Source: Triangularia verruculosa (lineage: Eukaryota; Ascomycota; Sordariomycetes; Sordariales; Podosporaceae). Taken from it: a stretch of DNA of 64,000 nucleotides. The notes under the pieces are model-generated. The model was not told where the DNA came from, ran no database searches, and saw only the letters and a list, made by a program, of their open reading frames with translations. The translations under genes were made by a program, and so were the position numbers. Shown here piece after piece: positions 48,593-59,876 of the stretch (position 1 is the first letter of the stretch; every line of letters starts with the position of its first letter). The stretch lies in contig MU863980.1 of assembly GCA_033296885.1 (NCBI GenBank), positions 62,001 through 126,000 on the forward strand. Direction: 5' to 3'.

Positions 48593-50597
48593 TCAAGAAC
48601 AAGTCTCCACCGGCCCCCGTCTCAACAACCTCTCGGCCACAACAGGGAACAGGAACCCCCACTCCCCCCTCGTGATGGGGCTGATGTCGTCGTACCCGTT
48701 CGGCGTCAGCGGTCCCACTCTTTCTCTCTCCCTACCAGATTCCTCTGCTTCTTCTGTTACCGCACCACCATCAGGGGATAATAGCATTATTTCGTTTAGC
48801 GAAAACGAGGTCTTGGACCACTGGGCTGAGGGCGGGGGTGTGGTTCTGGTTACAACAGAAAAGGGGGGGAAGGTTTTGATCGCGCTTTGCGGGCGGGCGG
48901 TGAGGTCCTCTTCTTCTTCTTCTTCTTCTTCTTCTGCTTCTTCTTTTTGTTGGGGATTAGAAGACGGGGAGGGGATGGGGGGTGATGTCGTGCTTTGTTG
49001 TGGTGGTGGTGGTGGTAAGGGGAGGGGTTTTGGAAAGGTTGTTTGCAGTTTTAGTTGGATTCCTGCTGGGTGGTGGTGGTGATTATTCCGGCCTGGGGGG
49101 GCGGGGGAGAGTTTTGGTGTGATGTTTCGTCTTTCTGCTGGGATAGGGACGGGGGCGGGACGGACGGGGATTGGTGGTGGTGGTGGTGGTGGTGGGGGAG
49201 AAGGGAGGAGGATGTCATGAGGGGGATTTGATGGGTGGGAGCGGAGGGGGTCGATTTTGAGGATTGTTTCCCGCTCTCGGTGTCTTGGTGGGTGAAGGCG
49301 AGAGGGGGGTTGTGGCTGGTGGTGGATGGAAGTGGTGCGGTACCATGCTTCGATGGCTTTGATGTCGAATTTCTCATCATCAATAAGATCTTGCTCGTCG
49401 TCGTCGTCATCTTCGGTTTCGGAATCGGTGGGGGAGTTGAGCGTGAAGAGGATTTCCTTGTCTTCGGCTACCAACGGCCATGCCGCGGCGTTGGCGTCGT
49501 CGTCTCTGATGACGTTGCCGCCGTAGGCACGTTCGTACATGCGGCATACTTGGCCGAGGGAGTGGTCGCAGATGGGGTCGAGCCAGCGGTAGGAGTTGAG
49601 GAGGACGCTTTTGGTGAGGGAGCGGCGGCCGTTGGAGAGGTAGAGGCGGCGGAGCTCGTCGACGGCGTCTTCTAGCCGGTAGGAGGAGCGGGTGCGGGTG
49701 TAGGCTTGGAAGGCCGTGCGGAAAGTGTAGAGGGAGTCAAGAGACAGGAGGTTTAGGTGGGATGAGGAAAAGAGGGTCTGGTTTTGTGAGAGAGAGAGAC
49801 GGATGAGGTCTGGAGGTAGCGAGAGCGATGACGCTGAGACTGGTTGGGAGAGCCATTCAGACCTGGTGTGTTGGTTAGCAATGGCTGGAGATTGATATCA
49901 TGGAAAGGCCGACATACCCCAGCTTGAACTTCTTGGCCGTCTTCTCAATCGTCTGTGACAGTGTCCTCTCATCCTTTGGACTCAAAGGGTGAGCATGGAT
50001 GAACTTCATGCCGGTTTGTTGCGTGGCACTTGAGGGGTTGGTACTGTTATCTGACATGACGGTAAATGGCGTGGCCGGTGTCATTGGCACGCTGCTGCTG
50101 CCATACTGAGATGGGCTGCCCGGCCATCGGAACCTGTTGCTGTTGGTGCTGCTAAAGGTAGAGTCGACCGAGGAGTAGGTCGAGCTGGAGGTGGCCGAAG
50201 CCTCGCTGAACGCTGGCGACACGGTGCCATCGCTGAACCGATCAAAATGAGTGTGGACGATCCTTTCTCGTACGCTGCCCTCGCTTGACGTGTTGCTAAG
50301 CTTGACAAACTGTTTGAGAGCTTCCAATCTGGAGACTGGAGGTATCAACGGCCGCAATAATGCTGTGTTGATGACTTGAGAGCCGGGTGTAAAGGTTGGA
50401 GACGCAGCAATGGTAGATGTCGGCAGTTGATAGTCCCGGCGAACAACAAGCAGTGTGATGTTTGCCCCCTTCTTGGCCAGTCGCTTCGATGCGTAGTCCA
50501 ATGCCTCGTTGACATAGACCGGTAGATGGAGGCCATCGGCGATGGATGGGCCAGCCTCGAGAGGCGATGAGATCCGATTTCTCAAGATAGGCGCCAT
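48593..50597 (-). CDS. Uncharacterised fungal protein with conserved core and Pro/Glu-rich tail
   Basis: Exons 49918-50597 and 48593-49862 (minus strand; GTATGT donor, CTAAC branch, CACCAG acceptor) give 649 aa. I know similar fungal proteins only as an uncharacterised domain family and assign no function. The first about 120 residues look folded (VNEALDYASKRLAKKGANITLLVVRRDYQLP), followed by a Ser/Thr-rich linker. A second helical part around the splice joint contains RRLYLSNGRRSLTKSVLLNSYRWLDPICDHSLGQ in overlapping pieces and ends in CRMYERAYGG. The last about 300 residues are low complexity: acidic, poly-Pro, His-rich, and a Glu run encoded by a GAA/TTC microsatellite (about 48910-48945). 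The start is uncertain: the frame stays open 186 nt further upstream with a hydrophobic stretch, but no ATG lies there, so I chose ATG 50597. Confidence 0.75.
48910..48945. repeat. (TTC)n microsatellite encoding poly-Glu
   Basis: About twelve near-perfect TTC units on the + strand, read as Glu codons by the minus-strand gene; one unit is interrupted (GC-containing). Confidence 0.9.
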
Positions 50598-51872
50598 GGT
50601 GTGCCTGTCTGCATGTGGTGTATGTGAGTAAGACGGTCTGCTGAACAGGCCCTTTCTTCCTCCGGATGCTGGTGGCTGATGGTGTCGAATCCCGAGAAGC
50701 AACTCAGCGAAGAGGATCCTCAGGAATATATTCAAGACGAGAGTATCAACAACAATCAGATATACCACACATTTAGATCTGAAACGAATCGATCAATAGA
50801 TGATGCGGCATAGGAAATAAGCAAACGCAACCTTATTCCATCACAGGAGATGTGCAACCAGAGGAGCGAGGTGAGAAGAGACGGCAAGAAAAATAAAAAA
50901 AGACAGTCCACGGCGGCTACCCGTGATTATCTACCAAAATAAAGTCATCACAAGAAACATGAAACAAACATTGATCATAAAAGTTATGAGCTATACCGCG
51001 TTTCATTGTTTATGGTCCCGTCTGTTGGGTTCCCGACGGGATGGGACTTTCCACCACCCCTTCAGCTGGTGGCCCATGGCCAGCGTGCGGTAGAAGAGGG
51101 TCAGCTGCAGCGTGATGGTGATGGTGGTGATGAATGGCAAGTGAGAAGTGATCCTGCCAGTTAAGGTGTTGCATACAGATATTCCCTCAATGCTTAACAG
51201 ACAGCGATACCCGCCCACTGCAGCCAGGGTAGTATGATGTGATAACACCACAACAGAGGTCCCTGCCCGGCGGTTAACACCATCTTCTTTTCCAGGGTGC
51301 AAAAATAGCCAAGCATGTCGTTGGACAGCATTAGACGCCCACCACGGGGATTGGCTGGCGTCTATTTCGGTGACCCCACCCATTACGCGGGGAGTCCACT
51401 GCTCACCCAACCTCCTCCCTGCATGCACGCAGACACCCATCTGCACATGCATCAGTCACCGTTGGCTCTAGAACGAGATCCAATCGTAGAATCCCCGCTC
51501 TAAAAAGAACGGCAACAAGACCTTCCGGCCATTTCCTCAAGATGGAAAAACCATCTTTGCTGACCCCATCTCGCCCTGAAGTCATGCCAGTAAGGGTTGC
51601 ACAACATATATCAAGGAGAATTGTTTCTGCAAATAACCCAAAACAGACATCAAGCATGCAATCATCCTCGATTGACAACGCTCTTGCATCGGCAACTCCT
51701 TGCCTGCATGTTGACCCGACCACTTCGCCAAAGCATGCCTCTCATGCAGGCTAGATGTTCATTGGAGAAGAATGGTTAAGGTATGGTAACTGTTTCGTTG
51801 GTTTGATGAATCTTCGACTTGTCAAATGCTCGTTGGTCATAATGATGTTGCATACAGTATTCATTGTGGAGA
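50598..51872. other. Intergenic region
   Basis: It separates two minus-strand genes. It contains the promoter of the uncharacterised gene and the 3' UTR of the PRCC gene. Open frames such as 51003-51452 (-) show no domain. Confidence 0.55.
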
Positions 51873-53060
51873 TTACTTCCAGCCGTACCTCCCTGCAGCA
51901 GCACTCTTGTTCTGCTTGCCCTTCGCAAAGCTGTCCTCCAACGCACTTTGGTTGTTCTGCGCCATGTTGACCACCTGCCTCAAGCTGTGCTTGCCGGGAG
52001 CAATCGATCTGATCGGGTTGTAAACCTGCTGCTCTCCCGACTGTCGAAGGGCTTCGTTGGAGTTGTATTCTGCTTCCATGTTGAAATTGATCATGTTGGT
52101 CGGAATCTGTTCGGAGCGGCCAAAGAGCTCCCGACGAGCAGCCTTGGATAGGCCAGCGAATGCGTCGGGTCCTGCATTTGATGGCTGGGAACCCTCAGTA
52201 GGGGGCGGTACTCTCACATCATGCGCAATCTGATAGGTAGGAGCATAGGTAGGGGAGGGTTCAGCGGCCGTGAACAGTGGCTCGTAAGCCCCCGTGCTGG
52301 CAGACGTAGTCGGGGCAGAAGGCCTGGTATCTTCGTCGTCAACAGAGAAAAGTGATATGTGCTTCTTCTGCGGACTGGGAGGTACTGGCGGGTCTGTGAT
52401 CACCCCCTCTATCGGTGTAGACACTCGCGGTGGTACCTGCGTCGCTACTGTCGCTGTCGCCGTTGTCTTCTTCTTTGCGTTGAGTCCGGTCTTTTTTCTC
52501 GCTACCGACAAAGGCTTGAACATAAGCGGTTTTCCGACCAACTTGACCTCCGACTCTGGCTTTTGGCCCTCGGGAATTGACGGGCCAGAACTCTTCTTCG
52601 GGGCTGGCAGATTGAGGCCGCCGCCGCCTGATGCCGAGGAGCCATATTCAGAACCGTCATCTCCTCCTCTCACAAAAGCAGGCTCTGCGCCTGTCTTCAG
52701 GTTCACCCTTGGTGCGAATGTCGACCCTGGTGTCTTCGTGGATGTATCGGCTGATGATGACGAGGCGGCGATGGCAGCTGTTTTCTTGGGCGGTGGCAGG
52801 AAAGAACCGAAGCTGCCAAATCGACTTCGGCCGGTCATCGTTTTGGCGCGCTTCGCTGGCGGTTCATCATTATCGGCAGCGGTATCTGCAGCGCTCGCAG
52901 TCGGGAGGTTGACGACGATTTTGCCTGAGCCGCCGATGAGCTTTTGAAAGGGTTTCTTCGTGTTTGTCGCGCTGGTGGTCGGAGCGGGCGCAGGTTTCTG
53001 TGCCTGTGGTTGCGGAACTTCCGAGTCGGAATCCGAATCTGAATAGTCAACCAGACCCAT
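51873..53060 (-). CDS. PRCC-domain protein (mitotic checkpoint/splicing-associated family)
   Basis: Single exon of 395 aa. The protein has the family layout: an acidic start MGLVDYSDSDSDSE, a long Pro/Ser/Ala-rich disordered middle, and the conserved C-terminal PRCC region with AARRELFGR, INFNMEAEYNSNEALRQ and the invariant end AGRYGW. Human PRCC is nuclear, interacts with MAD2B and associates with splicing factors; the fungal role is little known. The upstream neighbour on the other strand is the TORC2 gene. The start is the first ATG of the frame and matches the family start. Confidence 0.88.
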   Translation of the reverse strand: MGLVDYSDSDSDSEVPQPQAQKPAPAPTTSATNTKKPFQKLIGGSGKIVVNLPTASAADTAADNDEPPAKRAKTMTGRSRFGSFGSFLPPPKKTAAIAASSSSADTSTKTPGSTFAPRVNLKTGAEPAFVRGGDDGSEYGSSASGGGGLNLPAPKKSSGPSIPEGQKPESEVKLVGKPLMFKPLSVARKKTGLNAKKKTTATATVATQVPPRVSTPIEGVITDPPVPPSPQKKHISLFSVDDEDTRPSAPTTSASTGAYEPLFTAAEPSPTYAPTYQIAHDVRVPPPTEGSQPSNAGPDAFAGLSKAARRELFGRSEQIPTNMINFNMEAEYNSNEALRQSGEQQVYNPIRSIAPGKHSLRQVVNMAQNNQSALEDSFAKGKQNKSAAAGRYGWK

Positions 53061-53845
53061 TGTGATCGATTTACTTTTTCTTTGAGACGATGGCGATGAT
53101 TGTTGATTTGGTTACTTTCCTTTGCGGCAATCAAACAAATGAGATTAGTGACCGTTTGGAGGCGCACGCGAAGTAAATTCTTATCGATAAGCTTTTGGCT
53201 TGCACCACATGTACTTCAACCACGTCTCAGAATCAGGACGCCCTCCCCCAAATATGGTCGCTGGCTTTCCTGATGCCCAGCTCTCAATTAGAGCCCATTT
53301 GCCCAAATCCGACGTTTAAATAGAAGTACCAAGGAAATCACTGCTCAGGCACGTTCTGTACCCTCCGCAAGCCGCAAAGTCGAGGCTTTGACGTTTGTCC
53401 AGGACAAACCAATGATAATCCTTCCTCGGTTTGGTGGGGCCGCTTGTCGCCGTGACAAATGCGCCAAGCACAGGGCCCTGGAGCTCAACTCTCCATTCAC
53501 CTCACCAAGCCTTATCTTACACTGACACCTGCTCATCCATTTCTTATCCTAGATCTCAATCAGGAGTGCTCTGGCAGCATCTTTGGCGGTTTTGATCTTG
53601 TGCCCCGCCCCAGAAGCCTCTTGTTTCCTATACGACTGTTGTCCACTGGCCTGGCGCAGTGAGGCTCCTGATCACCTGCCTTGTCTCACCGTCTTTCACC
53701 AATTGGCCAGTTTCCTGACTTGCTCCTTCGCGGTCAACTTTGAAACTTTGGCGTACAAGAGTCGAAACGATCATCTATAAACTGAAATTTTACCTTTTTT
53801 CAAGGGTGCATCTTCCTACGACGGCACCCATGTTATAGTTTCATC
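53061..53845. promoter_or_regulatory. Divergent intergenic region between PRCC and AVO1 genes
   Basis: It must contain both promoters (785 bp). No gene or striking repeat is seen. Confidence 0.5.
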
Positions 53846-56391
53846 ATGTCTGTCATGCAAGTAGAAGAGTACGAGCCTCAGATATCTCTCGAGTTTCCCC
53901 TCAACATAAGCTAACCTTAGGTAAAGTCTGGTGTTGTACCAACTCCGAACCAGTTATCTCAATGACATCGCCGACGGAGTAGGCGAGCGACTCTTCACGC
54001 TTAATGAAAACTTTTTGAATTCGGCACCGTTCAAATCAGCAGGATGGCGGCCGAATCCCGCCCTGATCAAGCGGACTCATTCGCCTCCCATTCCCACAGC
54101 TATCGCTTCCGAATATTTCCAAGCCCCCAAAGCAGCTGGACTGACGCTCGAGGATGAGGGTGAAGAGAATGGGTTGGTTCCCGGTGGTGTTCCCGAAACA
54201 CTCGGCCCTAGTCTGGCTACGAAGCGGCGGCGGCGGCGCGAGCATATGGAGGAAGACGACAGCAGCGATCTTAGTGACGAAAGTGACGATGAGCCTGATC
54301 AACGCGCCGCTCAGCAGATAAAATTTGCAAAGATGCCTGTACGCAATCGATCAGGCTCCTCTCCTCTGCAGTCATCCAACCTTCGCCAAATGACCACCGT
54401 TTCGCCCACCCGTCCAGTACCACGGAGAGGGTCTCAGTCTGCCCTCGAGACGGTCAAAGAAAGAGCAAGACGTGATACAGTGACGAGCAGCGAGGTTTCT
54501 TCCGAGAACGAATTTGATGCGTCAGGCTTCCATAGGCATAGGGAGGCAGCCAGACAAGCGGCAGCCCGAGCTGCTAAATTGTCAGTCAAGCTCACCGAGC
54601 CAACCGAAGGAATCAAAAGACAGGGCAGCGAACTGCTAGAGGAAGAGGCCGAATCTGACTCCGATGCCTCCGACATGTCATCAGCTTTCATTGAGAGCAT
54701 AGATTCGGCCTCCATCTTGGAAGCTGTCAAGAATCCTCTAAACGCATCGCTCAGGGAGCAGGTTGTTGGTACACCGCCCAGAGAGTTTACCCGCAGGATG
54801 ACGATACGGAAGTCAGCAATGCCTTTGTCTCTACAGATATCAGTAGGCGAACTGCCACCACCACGACCATTGAGCACCATTCGGCCTATGAGCATGATTC
54901 AGCCGAAAAGTTTGTTGTCTGCGGCCTTGAAAGCCAAGAAAACAAAACCCACTCTACCATTCGACGGATTTGCTTCACTTTCTGGCCAGGGTGACCCGAA
55001 CCCTATCATGCTTCGCATCTATGCTCCCTTTTCTAACCAGCCATCAAAACCATTTGAAGTACTCATTCGACGCACAGTTCACGAAAGGGAGGGCGGCGAC
55101 CGGGCAGTAACGGTTGCCGACTTGATCGGCTTGAGTTTATGGCGGTATAACGAAGAGAAGCTAGAACCTCCACTCCCCAGCGACAAGCTTAATGTGAACT
55201 GGTGGACATTGCGAATGGTGGAGGAAGACGGCGAGGTTGACGATGACTTCCCGCCACTCGAGCGCAAAAAGCAGCTTACGTCCTTCACGACGGCGAACAA
55301 CAAAGCTGGGAGAGCTCGTTCTGCTTCCAGAGTTTACGACATATTCGCGCTGTCCCAGGCTTCAGAAGACGAGTTTGAAGAGAACCAACGGGTGACGCCT
55401 CAGTTCGAACAAGAAGCTGACGGGGACGACGAAGACAAAGACCTCACACCAAAGGGCACGCCCCGTCCCGAAGCCGTTCTTGGTGCCCCCGCGCCGCCTA
55501 GAGAAAACCCCGTTTTGAACACGGGATACAGGGCGAACATGGTGTTTGCCGATGTGCCACAGTCAACCCAGCCCACGGCACCGGCAACCCGTGGCGAGAA
55601 GAGGCTCCTACGCATCCATATTCACTCATCAGATGCTGCTCCAGGGCAAATGCTCACCCTTGATGTGAACACAGAGACATGGTTAGCGGAAGTTCTGGAC
55701 ACGGCGTGTAGAAAGCGGCAGCTGGACAAGGCCAATCATGTCTTGAAGATCCCAACTACGGGCACCGTGGTGATGCTTGACCGCACAGTAGCCTCGCTAG
55801 GAAGTGTGACTGAATTGGACCTTTACCGGCGACGCTTTGCTACAGATGGGCCGCTCACCATGACCGGGTCACCGAGCAGCTCATCTCCTAGGCCAGTTCT
55901 CTTTTCAGACAACTCCAGCTGGACCAAAACCAAGAAATCCAAGCTTTTGGGAACGCACCCATTGGCAAAGGAGGTTTTGAAGCAGGATGAACTCGGACTC
56001 AGCACCCAAGTCAGAAAGTATACCGTCTGGCGGAAGCAGCCGATGCGGTTGCTGTCGGAGAAGTTGTTCGCCATTGACAGCGAACACGTCCACATCATGC
56101 CAGCTTCTGGCACCAAGAGCGGGGATCTCGATTCCAAAATGACATCCATCCATTTCAGCAATGTGGTGGGATGCAAGGTTTCGCGCAAACACCCGACCAA
56201 TTTCAAGGTATGTGTACCGTGTGTCGATCACGCATTGACGAGCGAGTGACTAACCCATTTTGACGTGCTAGCTGGTGGTGTACAAGTCGACCGAAAGCAA
56301 GAGGTACGACTTTGTCACAAGCAGCCCTGATTCCGCGGCAGAGATCGTTCGAGAACTCAAGAAGGGCATTTCGCCGTACCGGGAAGTTTGA
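53846..56391 (+). CDS. AVO1: TORC2 subunit Avo1/Sin1
   Basis: Core scaffold of TOR complex 2, which recruits AGC-kinase substrates at the plasma membrane. Exons 53846-53868, 53927-56207 and 56272-56391 give 807 aa. The 23-nt first exon yields MSVMQVED, which joins to LVLYQLRTSYLNDIADGVGE, the conserved N-terminus. Further on are RTHSPPIP, the CRIM substrate-binding domain (about 349-485), a Ras-binding-like domain (about 566-646, starting EKRLLRIHIHSSD) and a C-terminal PH domain (about 700-805, starting QVRKYTVWRKQPM) that continues across the last intron. The first intron uses donor GTACGA and must skip an AG at 53919-53920, only 6 nt past the branch A, in favour of AG 53925-53926; only this choice keeps the frame. 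The downstream intron is canonical GTATGT/CTAG. Confidence 0.92.
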
Positions 56392-57656
56392 GGTCGGGCA
56401 TCATAAACACACACACTACACAGCACTGCCATGTGTCTATGCTACACCACTACGCGTCCATGCTACACTGCGCTGCCACAACCGGTGACTAGCCATGCGA
56501 GAGCTCCCATACATAGCCTGTCCACCAAGGTGAAGCACTGCCATTGACCGCGGTAGGAAATGGCCGGCTGCTGCAGACCAAATGAAGAGGAAAAAGATGA
56601 CTTCAGACTTGCCCCGGTTGGTATGTACCGTCGTGATGACATCATGGAGAGTAAAATGATCGGAATTGACGGCAGTGGGAACGTTAATGAGCTTGTGTGG
56701 AGATGGCAAGAGGGGTCAAAATAGAGTTGCAACCCCCTGATTACCGAGCAGCGCGGCTGCGGCTGGCGCAGGGCTGTTCCTATTTGGGCAAAAGGTGGAG
56801 CGATGATGCGACTTCGTGGAGTCCCTCTGGAGGCGAACGGCGTGAAGCAAGGAAACATCATTCAAGCCTTTGCACTACCGAACCACGCGAACCAACTTGC
56901 AAGATTTCGAAAGAATATTCCAGCAATGGGCGTCTCACAAACACACACATACACGCACACCGCCAAGCCGGATTGCCGCGCCATGATGCCAGCCACCGCG
57001 CAATCCGGAGGTGGTGGTCCCGGAAGGGAGACATGCACGACAGGACAAAGAAAAGACGGCCAGTGACGGACCACGAAACGAAGGGATCCCCGCAATGATG
57101 CCATTACTCAAGGGGCAGGCCAAGTAACCCCGGCACATCGAACTTGGTCGCACAGCAGGACAACGATGGATAATCGGCTCAACGGGCTACCTGGACGGAT
57201 CTCATCGGTCCTCGCCCGGCCATGACTTGGCTTGTTCCCCAGGGCCCGTTGCGCACTGTGATGAGCCCTGCATGTGCCAATGCCCAAGACAGTGTCCGGT
57301 CTGGATCCGCCGCATCACGGACCGCAGCGCGGGTTGCTAGGTTACCGAGCCACATGCATTCCATCCCAAGGTCGATCGGTAGTGGCTCGGTCAAATCCAA
57401 ACTCTATGACAAACGGACCTGCAGCCGGCGGCCGATCGAGATACATGTACGGTACGCCGCGTACTTTTCGGGTCATACGAGAGACACATATAAGTAGGAC
57501 CTGTGGGCATCTGACCTCACTAAGATTCTTCATCCCACAATTCATCCGTCTGCTTTACTCTGCCATTCCTCGTTCTGTCGAGTTGCTGTCTTCTGTCGCC
57601 TTACCTATCCGACTAATAATCTAAACCTACCACACAACCCCTTCACACCCGTCAAG
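56392..57656. other. Intergenic region
   Basis: It lies between two plus-strand genes. It holds the 3' end of AVO1, CA-rich stretches near 56940 and 56410, and the promoter and CT-rich 5' UTR (about 57500-57656) of the GPI-protein gene. No further gene is seen. Confidence 0.55.
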
Positions 57657-58169
57657 ATGCGTTACGCTCCTATCCTCGCCGGCTTCGCTGCCCTTGCTGC
57701 TGTACGTATCTGAACCAAGCTTTCTTCTGATGCATGCAAGCATTGCTAACATGCTTGACACTAGGCCCAAGACACCACCACCGTTGTTGCTACCACCAGC
57801 GTTGACCCCACAGACACTGCTGCCCTCTCCTCCATCGCTTCCAGCGCTGCCTCTGTCTCTTCCATCGTCAGCTCTGCTCTCGCTTCCGTGAGCACCTCTG
57901 CCGAGTCAGAGCTCAACTCCATCAGCACCAGCGCCGACTCTGTTCTGTCCAGCTTCAACTCGGTTCTTTCTACTGCCACTGGCTCCGACAGAGATTCCAT
58001 CACCTCCCAGCTGGCCAGCTACACCTCTGACGTCGCTTCCCGCGTCAGCTCCGCCACTGAGGCTGCCGGGTCTGCTTCCAGCTCTGCCACCAACGCCGGT
58101 CCTCAACAGACGGCCGCCGTCGCCATGGGTGCCCTCTTCGGTGGTGCCGCCCTTTTGGCCAACCTTTAA
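57657..58169 (+). CDS. Small Ser/Thr/Ala-rich GPI-anchored cell-surface protein
   Basis: Exons 57657-57701 and 57765-58169 (GTACGT donor, CTAG acceptor, phase 0) give 149 aa. A signal peptide (MRYAPILAGFAALAAAQD) is followed by about 105 residues that are mostly Ser, Ala, Thr and Val, a typical O-mannosylated stalk. The C-terminus has a short polar linker (SATNAGPQQ) and a hydrophobic tail (TAAVAMGALFGGAALLANL) without charged residues, as in GPI-anchored wall proteins; a likely attachment site is the Asn/Ala/Gly just before QQ. The phase-0 intron sits right at the signal-peptide cleavage region, common in fungal secreted proteins. No enzymatic domain is present. The CT-rich leader and compact gene suggest strong expression, which is inference only. 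Confidence 0.85.
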
Positions 58170-59876
58170 AGCGTTCCAATTTGTGTGGGCCGAATATGAC
58201 GACGACATGGAGCCTTTCTGTAACAACATTATTCCTCTTTTCTTCTTCCTCTTGAGCGATCACAAATGCTTTTTGAGAATCTAGGGGGGGCTTGGGGAAT
58301 TCAATGCTGGCAGATTTTCGGTAATGGACAGGTCTGGACAGGACACAGCAACGTCGCTTTGGGTACGGAAGGGAGGATATGGAATGTGCGAATTTTGCTA
58401 GCATGAGCATTAATTTTTTTTTCGGGTGTTATTAATTACACTTTTCTTGTTTGTGATATCTGGTGGCTGGTGTCGGACTCTTTCTATCTGTGAAATGAAT
58501 CTGAATCCGTGGTGCTGGTGTTGCTGCAAAGGAGCTATTTTGTCCGCTTGTTCACTAAATGTACCATAATTAGATTTCTATACCAAGGCCGATTTCACTG
58601 AAACAATCCCGTTTGATATTTTGAAATGTGCCATCTCATCTTCCATTTCAAATGTTTACAAAGACGAAGATGCAGGAAACGCAGGACTTGGATTAATGCG
58701 TACGTCATTGACTCTCGGTTATGAAACCCCAAACAAAACAACACACTTTTTGCCTTCGGACAACCGCTTTTTCCCAATACGAACCATTCCATTTCGCAAA
58801 CGCAACCCATTGCCTAAATGATCTTCATAGGTAAAGCGCAACATATCACGGCATATAGCAAACTACATAATCGTACTACTACTCCGTTTCGTCCTCCACC
58901 AAGCAAAGCTCTTCTTTTTTGGACAAAATTACGAAATGCTGTGTTCTGTCGCATTGTGTCTTGTGTGTCTCCCTGAAGGGGAATTCGGGATGATGCAGGA
59001 GGGTCTCGGACCCGGAGGAGCACGCATGCAGACCGGACTGGGGATCAAACAGGGTGCAGGACGTGGACAGAATAATGTGTACTGCGAGATAGGACTGTAC
59101 CTGTAGGATGGCAAAAAAGGGGTATTAGATATTTTGAAAGGGGTCGTTGCTGTGTTTTAATGTTTTTAACCTGTCTTTTAAGTGTCTGTTTACTTCTCTT
59201 AGAGATGGTTCAAAGTACCATCTTCCATCTTTACAGTGCTAGCGACTTGTTGTCCAAGGCGTGCAGGGACGTGAAAAAGAGAGACAATTAACCTATTTGA
59301 GAAACAATCGGGAGAGACATGGGAAAACAAGACCCCGAGACAAAAAAAATCAGGAAATCGGAGGTATGAGACATTCTAGTGGCTCAAGGTGAATTTGTCC
59401 GATGTTGAATTGCGGGAGGGAGGGGGGTTTATTTGTTTATTTACTTTCGTTGCGATTTGCAGGTGAGCCCCCCTAAACTGCCACCATTACTAATTCATAA
59501 TGTTCTATATGGAGACACACCTAACGGAGGAGAGTGAAGAGGCTGACATACTGTTGTGTGCGAAGATGTTGGCGCTACAACGTGATGATAGTTATTGAAC
59601 GTAGTCAAGGCATGGTTAGGTATGCTTCAAGAGAACTGCTGGTGTAGAACAGACAGTGTCGGTTGTTAGTTGACTTCTGGTACTAGTTATCCTGTTCATC
59701 AGATGCACACTATTATCATATCGTCTGCTGTCTTTGACTTCTCTCTATGTAAAAGAACGGCCTCTATTCTTCAGTACTTGAGAGTTCAAACCTATACTTG
59801 TCACCCTCCATCTGGTATCTATGCCTTTCTCCAAAAACGCCATATCGCCATGCTGTAATCAAAATGCCAAAATGGT
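58170..59876. other. Convergent intergenic region
   Basis: It holds 3' ends of two converging genes and T-rich, AT-rich tracts (near 58410-58440). Short frames here show no domain, and no RNA gene was recognised. Confidence 0.55.

Noticed and set aside
48417..49082. 221-codon plus-strand frame with Ser and Gly runs
   Set aside because: Antisense of microsatellite-rich coding DNA; the minus frame joins by a good intron to a conserved upstream exon.
53919..53920. First AG in the AVO1 intron as acceptor
   Set aside because: It would place a TAA in frame and is too close to the branch site; the next AG restores the conserved protein.
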